A stretch of DNA of 32,765 bases. Source: VBCK01 sp035939615. GTDB lineage: Bacteria > Pseudomonadota > Gammaproteobacteria > Burkholderiales > Burkholderiaceae_F. Location of the stretch: assembly GCA_035939615.1 (NCBI GenBank), contig DASZFP010000109.1, positions 1 to 32,765 of the forward strand, in the 5' to 3' direction. Below are positions 23,938 to 32,765 of this stretch, in pieces. A model generated the notes under the pieces. That model saw nothing but the letters and a program-made list of their open reading frames with translations, was not told the DNA's origin and did not search any database. Position 1 is the first letter of the stretch. The number at the start of each line of letters is the position of its first letter. Position numbers and translations under genes: made by a program.

Positions 23938-24392
23938 CGATGGCCCGCCTTCTTCTTCGGCTCCAGGCGCTGGTTGAAGCGCGCGAAGTCGATCACGGTA
24001 CGCTCGTGAGTGCCCTCGGAGATCAGGTCGGCCTCGTCCCGGGCGCTGGCGCGAAAGCGGATGCGCCGCCCCTGGACCTCGATCACCTGGCACTCGACCG
24101 TGACCACTTGGCCTGGAGGCGTCGCCGCCACGTGGGACAGGTCCACGTGGGTGCCAACGGTCTGCTCGCGAGGCCAGTCGAGGTAGGGCTTCACGGCCAG
24201 CAGGCAGGCCTGCTCGATGAGCGCGACCAGGAAACCGGTCGCGAACACCTCGGGCATCTGCTGGAACTCGGCGAATTCCGGGTAGACATTGGGGACGGTC
24301 TTCTCGGCCGGAACCTCGTACCGGAGCCGGAAGGTGATTCCGGGTCGAAGGTCTGGACTCACGTCTGGGGCAAAGCGTGGCACACCGTCCAT
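23934..24392 (-). CDS. FlK-family (fluoroacetyl-CoA-type) thioesterase
   Basis: 152-residue hotdog-fold protein. It shows YPEFAEFQQMPEVFAT, then VALIEQACL and GTHVDLSHVAATPPG, the pattern of the FlK thioesterase family. The catalytic set is T52, E60 (eight residues apart, as T42/E50 in FlK) and H87 within SHVAATP, so the active site looks intact. It should hydrolyse a short acyl-CoA; whether it discriminates fluoroacetyl-CoA is unknown, and most family members likely clear ordinary acyl-CoAs. The frame is open to 24509, but ATG 24392 begins the conserved sequence. It heads the six-gene operon and overlaps DUF1289 by 4 bp. Confidence 0.83.
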   Translation of the reverse strand: MDGVPRFAPDVSPDLRPGITFRLRYEVPAEKTVPNVYPEFAEFQQMPEVFATGFLVALIEQACLLAVKPYLDWPREQTVGTHVDLSHVAATPPGQVVTVECQVIEVQGRRIRFRASARDEADLISEGTHERTVIDFARFNQRLEPKKKAGHR

Positions 24393-24707
24393 CGTAACCG
24401 ACCGCGCACTCGGCCTCGACCTGCACCAAAACGAAGCACCGAGACGGGGCAAATCGCCGCGGCAGGAACGCGATTGGTGCGTCGAACCGGGGGAAAAGGC
24501 TTTGATCACATCGAAATGACATTGGTTCGAATCTTGCTGCCAGCCGGCGTATCGGGCAACGACGAACCCCCGTTGCCTGGTGCTTGGGGGGGCGATCGAG
24601 AATTTCCATCAACCAATCGATCGCTCGGTCAGAACGCGGAACGCCGATCAAAGCGTGCGTCGACTGGGGTTGCGGCAGACGCGCGCAGGTCGGACGAGGG
24701 AGAAGAT
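24393..24707. other. 315-bp intergenic control region between the thioesterase operon and amtB
   Basis: No convincing gene is present. It must hold the divergent promoters of the six-gene operon (-) and of amtB (+). Visible elements are a sigma-54-like promoter at 24522-24538 and scattered TGGTGC/GCACCA half-sites (near 24420, 24472 and 24577) resembling NtrC half-sites but not spaced as a full palindrome. A GAGGGAG ribosome-binding site precedes the amtB ATG. Confidence 0.6.
24522..24538 (+). promoter_or_regulatory. candidate sigma-54 promoter of amtB
   Basis: TTGGTTCGAATCTTGCT keeps the invariant GG (24524-24525) and GC (24536-24537) with exactly 10 nt between them, and has TTGCT at the -12 element. 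It differs from TTGGCAC-N5-TTGCT only in CAC to TTC. It lies 170 nt before the amtB start. Ammonium transporters are classic NtrC/sigma-54 targets, which supports the reading, but one such match in 315 bp can arise by chance. Confidence 0.5.
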
Positions 24708-26168
24708 ATGAGTCGAGTTCGCGCCTTGATGGGGATTGTGCTGGTGGTTGCTTTGAATTTCCTGCCTTATTTTCCTGCCTTTGCCCAGAATCAGTCACCT
24801 GCACCTGCACCGGCGGCTGCGGCACCTGCAGCACCCGCAGCGGCCGCGGCGCCGACCGGCACCTTTGTCGCGGCTCCGGCCTGGCTCAATTCCGGCAACA
24901 ACGCCTGGCAACTGGCGGCGGCGACCTTCGTCGCGCTGCAAAGCATCCCTGGGTTGATGATCCTGTACGCCGGGCTGGTCAAGAAGAAATGGGCGATCAA
25001 CAGCGCCTTCATGGTCATGTACGCGTTTGCCTCGGTGCTGGTCGTCTGGGTCCTGTGGGCCTACAACATGTCCTTCGGGCCCAAGTGGTTCCCGTTTCTG
25101 GGCCAGCCCGGTCCCGCCACTTCCGCGGGCTTCATGCTGGGTCAGGCCACCATTCCCGAAGCGGCCTCCGGCATGCCCGACCTGACCTTCCCGATGGCCA
25201 CGATGACCTACTTCCAGTTCGTGTTCGCCGCGATCACGGTGATCATCCTCGGCGGCTCCGTGCTCGGCCGGATGAGCTTCAAGGCATGGGTCATTTTTGT
25301 TCCTCTTTGGATGACGCTCATCTACACGGTCGGGTGCTTCAGCATCTGGGGCGGCGGATGGCTCGCAGCCGCGGGCGCCGTGGACTTCTCCGGCGGCTAT
25401 GTGATCCATCTGGCCGCAGGCGTCTCGGGCTTCGTGGCCGCGGCGGTGGTCGGACCACGCCTGCAAGCGGACCGCGAACATTTCCCGCCGAATAACCTGC
25501 TGATCGCGCTGGCGGGCGCCGGCATTCTCTGGCTGGGGTGGAACGGCTTCAATGGCGGCGATCCCTACTTCGCCAACGCCAACGCAGCCGGGGCGGTCCT
25601 GAACACCAACATCTGCACGGCAATCGCCCTGCTGACGTGGACCGCCATGGACTCGATGGCATACGGCAAGCCCTCGATCGTCGGGGCCATCAACGGCATG
25701 ATCGCCGGGCTGGTTGGAATCACGCCCGCTGCCGGTTACGTGAACGGCTACGGCGCGATCATCATCGGCCTTTGCGCCGGCATCATTCCGTGGTTCAGCA
25801 TGAACAAGTTGCAAAAGACGGCGCTGATCTCCAAGGTGGACGACACCCTGGGTGTGCTGTCGACTCACGGCGTCGCGGGCCTGATGGGTGGACTGCTGAC
25901 CGGTGTGCTGGCCGATCCGAACATGCTCGTTTACCTGGGCACTGGAACCAACGCCCCGGGCGTGTCCACCACCGGTTGGGCGTACGGCAATTTCAAGCAA
26001 TTCCTGCTGCAGGCGGAGGCTGCGGGGTTCATCATCGTGGTAAACGCCATCGGCACCTACGTGATCCTGAAGGTGATGTCCTTGTTCGTATCGCTGCGCA
26101 TGGTCGACAGCACGTTACAGTCCGGCGACAGCGCCGCGCACGGCGAGGAAGCGTACTCACCGGTTTGA
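24708..26168 (+). CDS. amtB: ammonium transporter (Amt/MEP family)
   Basis: 486 residues with a cleavable signal peptide (about 1-27, ending PAFAQ), an Ala/Pro-rich periplasmic stretch (about 29-50) and about eleven membrane helices. Conserved features: D226-F-S-G-G with the first pore His, H234, in VIHLAAG; the second pore His, H387, in STHGVAGLMGG; and WNGFNGG. The twin-His pore that conducts ammonium/ammonia through the inner membrane is therefore complete. The ATG at 24708 follows GAGGGAG. Unlike many proteobacterial loci there is no glnK (P-II) gene next to it. The usual ITPALI stretch reads ITVIIL, suggesting a separate Amt subgroup. A sigma-54-like promoter is upstream. Confidence 0.93.
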   Translation: MSRVRALMGIVLVVALNFLPYFPAFAQNQSPAPAPAAAAPAAPAAAAAPTGTFVAAPAWLNSGNNAWQLAAATFVALQSIPGLMILYAGLVKKKWAINSAFMVMYAFASVLVVWVLWAYNMSFGPKWFPFLGQPGPATSAGFMLGQATIPEAASGMPDLTFPMATMTYFQFVFAAITVIILGGSVLGRMSFKAWVIFVPLWMTLIYTVGCFSIWGGGWLAAAGAVDFSGGYVIHLAAGVSGFVAAAVVGPRLQADREHFPPNNLLIALAGAGILWLGWNGFNGGDPYFANANAAGAVLNTNICTAIALLTWTAMDSMAYGKPSIVGAINGMIAGLVGITPAAGYVNGYGAIIIGLCAGIIPWFSMNKLQKTALISKVDDTLGVLSTHGVAGLMGGLLTGVLADPNMLVYLGTGTNAPGVSTTGWAYGNFKQFLLQAEAAGFIIVVNAIGTYVILKVMSLFVSLRMVDSTLQSGDSAAHGEEAYSPV

Positions 26169-26171
26169 GCC

Positions 26172-26510
26172 GTGACTGCTGGCGCGCCGATTCTCTTTGT
26201 CGTGCTCGCTGTGGGCGCACCGGCCGGTCAGGATCCGGCCGGTGCCGCAGCAGCCACGCTCCGGTGCACCAATCCGTTCAGTGGGGCGACGCGGGATATT
26301 GCGATCGATCAGACCCGGCGAACAGCCGATTCCTTTCCCGCCACCATCACCGACAAGACGATCCGCTGGCACGACGCCGCGCACGGCGGAAATTACGAAC
26401 TCGATCGAAACTCGGGGCAACTCACCGTGGTCTACGCGTCGAGCACGGGCGGCTTCTTCCTGAGGAACAACTGCCGCCTTCTGGAGAAACCGGACGGCTC
26501 CCCGGGTTGA
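26172..26510 (+). CDS. small exported protein of unknown function
   Basis: 112 residues from a GTG at 26172, 3 nt after the amtB stop; an in-frame TGA just upstream and the absence of any ATG leave only GTG starts. The N-terminus is hydrophobic (ILFVVLAVGAPAGQ) but lacks basic residues, so export is likely though not certain. The mature part has two cysteines (RCTNPFSG and NNCRLL), a probable disulfide, and DSFPATITDKTIRWHDAAHG, GGNYELDRNSGQLTV and SSTGGFFL, which read as beta strands of a small compact domain. I recognise no named family. A strong hairpin lies inside its signal region. Confidence 0.55.
   Translation: MTAGAPILFVVLAVGAPAGQDPAGAAAATLRCTNPFSGATRDIAIDQTRRTADSFPATITDKTIRWHDAAHGGNYELDRNSGQLTVVYASSTGGFFLRNNCRLLEKPDGSPG
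26217..26245. repeat. 11-bp perfect inverted repeat just downstream of amtB
   Basis: GCACCGGCCGG (26217-26227) and CCGGCCGGTGC (26235-26245) are exact reverse complements around a 7-nt loop. It starts 49 nt after the amtB stop and lies inside the signal-peptide part of the next ORF. No T-run follows. It may attenuate transcription or stabilise the amtB message. Confidence 0.55.
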
Positions 26511-26528
26511 GCTTCGCGTCCGATCAAA

Positions 26529-27152
26529 CTAAAGAAAGGTCCACGCAAGGCCCAGCGACAGCAGCGACGGGTTGCCGCCGGCCGCGTCGAAGCGCTCGTA
26601 CTCGGCGCGCAGCCCCAACGCGCCGAACCGGTACTGGATTCCTGCTCCGGCCGCGAAGCGGGTATTGATGCGGTTCACCGCAAACGGTTGCAGAGCGCAC
26701 GTGGGACTGCTGATCGTGCAGGTGCTCAGACCAGAGAGCACGCGAGTCGAATTCACCGTGCTGTCCAGCCGCGAAAAGCCCACCTTGCCGTAGAGGTCGA
26801 CAACGGGAATCGGCAGGAACAGTGTTGCGAACGCCGCTTCACCCTTCATCTTGACGTCGGCCGGCCGCGCACCCAGGCTTCCGCCGGGGTGCCCCATGTC
26901 GATGTAAGCGACTTCGGCTCCGATCGGCGCGATGGGATGCACGCCCGCGTCGACCTTGAACGCCGAGTGGTTCTTCCTGAAATCGCCTGCGGCGAATCCG
27001 TCCCCATCGGCTTCCACCCGCGACTGGCCAACGGCCGCTCCTGCGTACAGACCGAGCAGGTCGACGGCGCCAGCGCCCTCGAGCAGTGCCGCGGTCAGCA
27101 GCAACGCGGCGGCGGCGCGCGCAGACCGGCCTAGGGCAGGGATCGGACCCAT
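26529..27152 (-). CDS. small outer-membrane beta-barrel protein
   Basis: 207 residues. The ATG at 27152 has AAGGAGC 6 nt upstream; the longer frame to 27194 has no site. A signal peptide (ARAAAALLLTAALLEGAGA) is followed by alternating strands: LLGLYAGAAVGQSRVEA, IAPIGAEVAYIDMGHPGG, VVDLYGKVGFSRLDS, RFAAGAGIQYRFGALGLRAEYERFD and the final LLSLGLAWTFL, ending in aromatic/hydrophobic residues as barrels do. It resembles the OmpA/OmpW-like eight-strand porin-type group. Two Cys (TCTISSPTC) sit in one predicted loop. The cargo or function is unknown. It converges on the small exported protein gene. Confidence 0.8.
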   Translation of the reverse strand: MGPIPALGRSARAAAALLLTAALLEGAGAVDLLGLYAGAAVGQSRVEADGDGFAAGDFRKNHSAFKVDAGVHPIAPIGAEVAYIDMGHPGGSLGARPADVKMKGEAAFATLFLPIPVVDLYGKVGFSRLDSTVNSTRVLSGLSTCTISSPTCALQPFAVNRINTRFAAGAGIQYRFGALGLRAEYERFDAAGGNPSLLSLGLAWTFL

Positions 27153-27201
27153 CGAAAGCTCCTTTTTCAACGGTTCGGATCGACGCGCCGCCAACCCGGC
27201 G

Positions 27202-28139
27202 TCACGACCCCGTCGCGCGCGTCGCCGAGCGCGCGCTGATCGCGTTGCCGGCGCGGGCGGCGGCCTTGCGTCCGAGCAGGCCGCTCACCCACTGGCCGGT
27301 CTGAACCAGCCGGTCCAGGTCGACTCCGGTCTCGATCTGCAGCCCGTTCAGCAGGTACAGCACGTCCTCGGTGGCCACGTTGCCGGTGGCCCCGCGGGCG
27401 AACGGGCAGCCGCCCAGGCCCGCAACGCTGGCATCGAACGTCGACACGCCCATCTGCAGGCACGCGTACACATTGGCGAGCGCCTGCCCGTAGGTGTCGT
27501 GGAAATGGCCGCTGACATCCTGCAGCGGGTACACGGCGAGCACGGACTCGAACGCCTGCTGCGTCGCCCGCGGCGTTCCGACTCCGATCGTGTCGGCGAC
27601 CCCGATGGTCTGCACGCCGATCTGCCGCATCAACCGCGCCACGCGCGCCACCGCATCCGGGCGCACCGGTCCTTCGTACGGGCAACCGAGCGAGCAGGAA
27701 ATCGAGCCGCGCACCGCAATCCCGGCGCCCCTGGCCGCATCGCACACCGGTGCGAAGCGCTCGATCGACTCGGCGATCGAGCAATTGATGTTCTTGCGAC
27801 AGAAGGTTTCGCTGGCGGCCGAGAACACCACGATTTCATCGACGCGCGCCCCCCGCGCCGCTTCGAACCCCTTCAGGTTCGGAACCAGCGCCGCATAGAC
27901 GATGCCGGCCCGCCGCGGCACCCGGCTCAGCACCTCGGCGCCGTCGGCCATCTGCGGCACCCAGCGGGGCGAAACGAATGCGGCCGCCTCGATCTTGCGC
28001 AGACCCGCCTGCACCAGGCGTTCGATCAGCTCGACCTTCACCTGGGTCGCGACCGGCTGCGGCTCGTTCTGCAGTCCGTCGCGCGGCCCGACTTCGACCA
28101 GCGCCACGCGGGTCGGGAAATGCGAATCTGCGCGGTCCG

Positions 28140-28143
<4 letters not shown>
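27202..28143 (-). CDS. liuE: hydroxymethylglutaryl-CoA lyase
   Basis: 313-residue TIM-barrel enzyme of the HMGL family that cleaves 3-hydroxy-3-methylglutaryl-CoA into acetyl-CoA and acetoacetate, the last step of leucine breakdown. Motifs: GPRDGLQNE (Arg and Asp of the active site) near residue 20, VSGHFHDTYGQALAN (metal-binding His pair), and GLGGCPFA...TGNVATED with the catalytic Cys and the Glu-Asp pair. The ATG at 28143 overlaps the stop of the carboxylase subunit gene (ATGA), so the two are coupled. Also known as mvaB. Length fits the family. Confidence 0.93.
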
Positions 28144-30182
<2,039 letters not shown>

Positions 30183-30242
30183 CGGGCCGACCGCCCTGGG
30201 CGGGATAATGCAGCGACGTGCCGACCCCCCGGGCCGGCGCTT

Positions 30243-31079
30243 TCACATCTCTTCATCGTCGTCCCCTGCGGGCGGCGCGCTCGGCGGGCTGACCTGCCAG
30301 CGCGGTTTGCGCTTCTGCAGGAACGCCTGCACGCCTTCACGACCGTCCTTCGAACCGCGCGCGGCGGCGATCCGCTCGGCCGTGTCGGCCAGCACGTCAT
30401 CGGTCAGCGGCTGACCGGCGACGTCGTGCACCAGGCGCTTGGCTTCGCGTGCAGCCTGCGGGCTGGTCTGCGACAGCGCCTCCAGCACCTGCCCGATGCC
30501 GGCGTCCAGCTGCTCGAGGGCGAATACGCCGTTAACGAGCCCGATCCGCAGCGCCTCCGCGCTGTCGAAGCGCTCGGCCGTCTGAAAGTAGCGCAGGGCG
30601 TTGCGCCGGCCGATCGCCCGCACGACGTACGGGCCGATGGTGGCCGGGATCAGTCCGAGCCTCGCCTCGCTCAGACAGAACGCCGCGCCCGAGGCCGCAA
30701 ACGCCATGTCACAGGCCGCCACCAGCCCGAGGCCCCCGCCGTAGGCGTCGCCGTGCACGCGCGCGAGCGTCGGCTTCGGGCACTCGCAGATCGCGCGCAG
30801 CATGCGGGCCAGCTGCAACGCATCGCGCCGGTTCTCCTGCGGGCTGAAGTCCGCCATCCGCGCCATCCATTCCAGGTCGGCGCCGGCGCAGAAGGCCGGT
30901 CCCCGTGCGGCCAGCACGATCACCCGCACGCCCGGGTCGGACCCCAGTTCGCTGAAGGCCGCGTCGAGCTCTTCGATCATCGACTCGTTGAATGCGTTGC
31001 GCACCCGCTCGCGTGCCATCGTGACCACGGCCACGCCGTCGCGCACCTCGGTCTTAAGGGTCTTCAGGTCCTGCGTCAT
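30243..31079 (-). CDS. liuC: enoyl-CoA hydratase family, probable methylglutaconyl-CoA hydratase
   Basis: 278-residue crotonase-fold enzyme. The oxyanion-hole segment FCAGADLEWM, HGDAYGGGLGL and the SEARLGLIPATIGPYV stretch with the catalytic Glu are all present; the last, with PYVVRAIG, closely resembles methylglutaconyl-CoA hydratases of leucine catabolism. A short acidic tail (DDDEEM) is unusual. The ATG at 31079 has GAGG 5-6 nt upstream. It is the first gene of the liuC-D-E block and is divergent from the Rieske oxygenase gene, so liuA and liuB are not upstream as they are in Pseudomonas. Confidence 0.88.
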   Translation of the reverse strand: MTQDLKTLKTEVRDGVAVVTMARERVRNAFNESMIEELDAAFSELGSDPGVRVIVLAARGPAFCAGADLEWMARMADFSPQENRRDALQLARMLRAICECPKPTLARVHGDAYGGGLGLVAACDMAFAASGAAFCLSEARLGLIPATIGPYVVRAIGRRNALRYFQTAERFDSAEALRIGLVNGVFALEQLDAGIGQVLEALSQTSPQAAREAKRLVHDVAGQPLTDDVLADTAERIAAARGSKDGREGVQAFLQKRKPRWQVSPPSAPPAGDDDEEM

Positions 31080-31215
31080 GTCGCCTCGAGCGTGTCCCTC
31101 TGTGCAGGCCGGCTCGATGCTACCGAAATGTTTCGCGCTGCACTATCCAAAGGCTGCCGGCACGGCGCGTTAACGCTGTAAGCTGCGCGGTCTGCGTCTG
31201 TGGCCGGAGCGCCCG

Positions 31216-32319
31216 ATGTCCGAAAGAAGTTCCAACCTGGCCGCGGTGGCGGGTCCGGCCAATTCGCCCAACGCCTTCGATCTGCGTCGCGTGGGCGCAC
31301 ATCCCGACTACTGGTATCCGCTGGCGTGGTCCGACGAGTTGAAACCCGGGCGGGTGCTGGGCCGTCGCTTCGCTGGCAACCCGATCGCCCTGTACCGCGG
31401 TGCGGACGGGCAGGTGTCGGCGCTGGAAGACCGGTGCGCCCACCGGCAGGTGCCGCTCCACCTTGGCGTCGTCTGCGGCAACGAGCTCAAGTGCCATTAT
31501 CACGGCTGGACCTACGATCGCAGCGGCCAGTGCGTCGAGGTGCCCTACCTCGGCAAGGAGCGGCTGCCCAACGGAGTCAGGAGCTATCCGGCGCGCGATA
31601 TCGAGGGCTTGATCTTCGTGTTTCCCGGCGATCCGGGCCAGGCCGAGGCGCGCCTGCCCGCGACGTTGGGCTCATCGCAGCGCAAGGACTACAAGACGCG
31701 GCGGCTGAACCGCGAAGTGGCTTGCCACTACACCTTCATGCACGAGAATCTGTTCGACATGAACCATCAGTTCCTGCACCGCAAGCAGATGGGCTCGATC
31801 CGGGCCCAGTGCCTCGGACGGCAGCACGGCGAGCAATGGGCGCAGGTGGAATACAGCTTCAGCCGGACCGAGGGCAGATCCTCGGTGGGCGAACAGATCA
31901 TCGTGGACCTGGTGCGCAAGCGCGGCGAGGCGCGCAAGGACTTCCGCGACCACATGCGCATCCGCACCGACTACCCGACCCAGAATCTGAAAGTGTGGGT
32001 GGGGCGCGAGATCGAACAGACCCAGGATCCGGTGCTCGACGTGTGGCTGTGCTATACGCCGCTCGATGCCGAACAGCGCACCAACCGGACCTATGGCTAC
32101 CTGTCGGTCAAGAAGCCGCCGATACCGGGTCTGATCCACGCGGTGTGGCCGTTCGTGGTCTGGTTCACCGAAAACATCTTCCGCGAGGACAAGCAGATCG
32201 TCGAACACGAGCAGAGGGCCTACGATACGCAGGGCGCGGACTGGAACAACGAGGTGTTCCCGGCGCTGCGTGACCTTCGAGGCGTGCTGGCCCGCTGCGG
32301 GAGCCCGATGCAGACCTGA
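31216..32319 (+). CDS. Rieske-type aromatic/non-heme iron oxygenase, large subunit
   Basis: 367 residues. The Rieske [2Fe-2S] domain has C74-x-H76 (CAHRQVPLH) and C93-x2-H96 (CHYHGWTY). The non-heme iron site is D181-x2-H184-x3-H188 in ENLFDMNHQFLH, with E177 or D181 able to bridge to the neighbouring subunit's cluster. It needs electrons from a reductase, none of which is adjacent; the Rieske/FAD reductase at 2995 is a distant possibility. The sequence resembles the single-component large subunits of the vanillate demethylase/carnitine monooxygenase group more than ring-dihydroxylating dioxygenases. The substrate is unknown. The divergent liuC gene shares its 136-bp promoter region. Confidence 0.85.
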   Translation: MSERSSNLAAVAGPANSPNAFDLRRVGAHPDYWYPLAWSDELKPGRVLGRRFAGNPIALYRGADGQVSALEDRCAHRQVPLHLGVVCGNELKCHYHGWTYDRSGQCVEVPYLGKERLPNGVRSYPARDIEGLIFVFPGDPGQAEARLPATLGSSQRKDYKTRRLNREVACHYTFMHENLFDMNHQFLHRKQMGSIRAQCLGRQHGEQWAQVEYSFSRTEGRSSVGEQIIVDLVRKRGEARKDFRDHMRIRTDYPTQNLKVWVGREIEQTQDPVLDVWLCYTPLDAEQRTNRTYGYLSVKKPPIPGLIHAVWPFVVWFTENIFREDKQIVEHEQRAYDTQGADWNNEVFPALRDLRGVLARCGSPMQT

Positions 32320-32369
32320 GGCCGGTGGGACACGCGCGGGTCGCGTTTTCAGACGACAGGAGTGGCTCC

Positions 32370-32765
32370 ATGCCGGAACCCAAGGCCCGCTGGGGTGCGA
32401 CTGCAGCCGTACTCGTTGCAGCGACCCTGCAGGCGCAAGGTGCGCCCGCCGTCAAACCGGTAGAGCCCGGCGGCGCGCCGGCGGGGCCGCCGGCCCAGCC
32501 GGTGGAGGAAACGTACTTCGGGACCAAGGTGACGGACCGCTTCCGCTTCATGGAAGCGAAGGATCCGGCAACCATCGCCTGGATGAAGTCACAGGGCGCC
32601 TATGCCCGCTCGGTGTTCGATTCGATCGGGCCGCGCGCCGAGTACCTGCGAAAGTTGAGTGAGCTCGGTGCCAGCTTCGGCTTCGCCAGGTCGGTCCAGG
32701 TTACCCGCAACCGCCTGTTTTACCTGGAACGCAAGCCGGGTTCGGACGTTTACGACCTGGTCGTT
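32370..32765 (+). CDS. prolyl-oligopeptidase (S9) family peptidase (3' end beyond window)
   Basis: Partial: the first 132 residues are present. The ATG at 32370 has AGGAG 8 nt upstream and lies 50 nt after the Rieske oxygenase. A possible signal peptide (ATAAVLVAATLQAQGA) precedes a Pro-rich segment. Then PVEETYFGTKVTDRFRFMEA, PATIAWMKSQGAYARSVFD and LFYLERKPGSDVYDLVV match the N-terminal beta-propeller start of S9A prolyl oligopeptidases. The catalytic Ser-Asp-His domain lies outside the window, so activity cannot be judged. Together with the S46 peptidase it suggests a peptide-consuming lifestyle. Confidence 0.8.
   Translation, partial: MPEPKARWGATAAVLVAATLQAQGAPAVKPVEPGGAPAGPPAQPVEETYFGTKVTDRFRFMEAKDPATIAWMKSQGAYARSVFDSIGPRAEYLRKLSELGASFGFARSVQVTRNRLFYLERKPGSDVYDLVV

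Noticed and set aside
24415..24585. NtrC-type binding site upstream of amtB
   Set aside because: Only isolated GCACCA/TGGTGC half-sites are present; none pair at the 17-bp spacing of a real NtrC site.

Overview
The window is GC-rich, gene-dense chromosomal DNA of a proteobacterium, most likely a betaproteobacterium of the Burkholderiales type. That assignment is inference. It rests on the gene repertoire: Kup, a GcvA-like LysR regulator, DUF1289, DUF3455, a FlK-type thioesterase, a leucine-degradation cluster and a Pta-AckA operon. It also rests on genes packed with 4-bp overlaps and on frequent GTG/TTG starts. I see no rRNA, tRNA, insertion sequence, CRISPR array, prophage or plasmid functions. 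Most long ORFs opposite the genes called here are GC-driven shadows.

Layout. 1-575: a partial exported beta-helix protein (-). 777-2888: an S46 dipeptidyl-peptidase (-), divergent from a Rieske/FAD reductase fusion and a beta-carbonic anhydrase (+, 2995-5255). A 14-bp-arm hairpin separates the anhydrase from a convergent SDR oxidoreductase (-, to 6024). The SDR is divergent from a TetR regulator (+, 6170-6787) across a double palindromic operator. 6820-7164: a BamE/OmlA-like lipoprotein (-). 7197-11873: an operon read leftwards in the order disulfide oxidoreductase, phosphate acyltransferase, acetate kinase, PhaC-like acyltransferase/hydrolase. 12011-12880: a monooxygenase-like protein and a MarR regulator (+), then a GGDEF remnant cut off where a LysR gene ends. 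LysR (-) is divergent from an EamA exporter (+), which overlaps a GIN-domain protein (-) tail to tail. 15863-20454: Kup and a large hybrid sensor kinase (+). 20431-24392: a compact six-gene operon (-) of thioesterase, DUF1289 protein, metallo-beta-lactamase-fold hydrolase, DUF3455 lipoprotein, unknown exported protein and esterase. 24708-26510: AmtB behind a sigma-54-like promoter, then a small exported protein (+). 26529-27152: an outer-membrane barrel (-). 27202-31079: LiuC-LiuD-LiuE of leucine catabolism (-). 31216-32319: a Rieske oxygenase (+). 32370 to the end: the start of a prolyl-oligopeptidase-family peptidase (+).

How the genes fit together. Central carbon and acyl metabolism dominates: acyl phosphates via Pta/AckA next to a PHA-synthase-like protein, leucine to acetoacetate plus acetyl-CoA, and a CoA thioesterase operon. 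Nitrogen (AmtB), potassium (Kup) and bicarbonate (carbonic anhydrase) functions, several one-component regulators and two exported peptidases make up the rest. No unmistakably new defence or mobile system is visible. The best candidates for something undescribed are the disulfide reductase-Pta-AckA-PhaC-like operon and the six-gene thioesterase-to-esterase operon.
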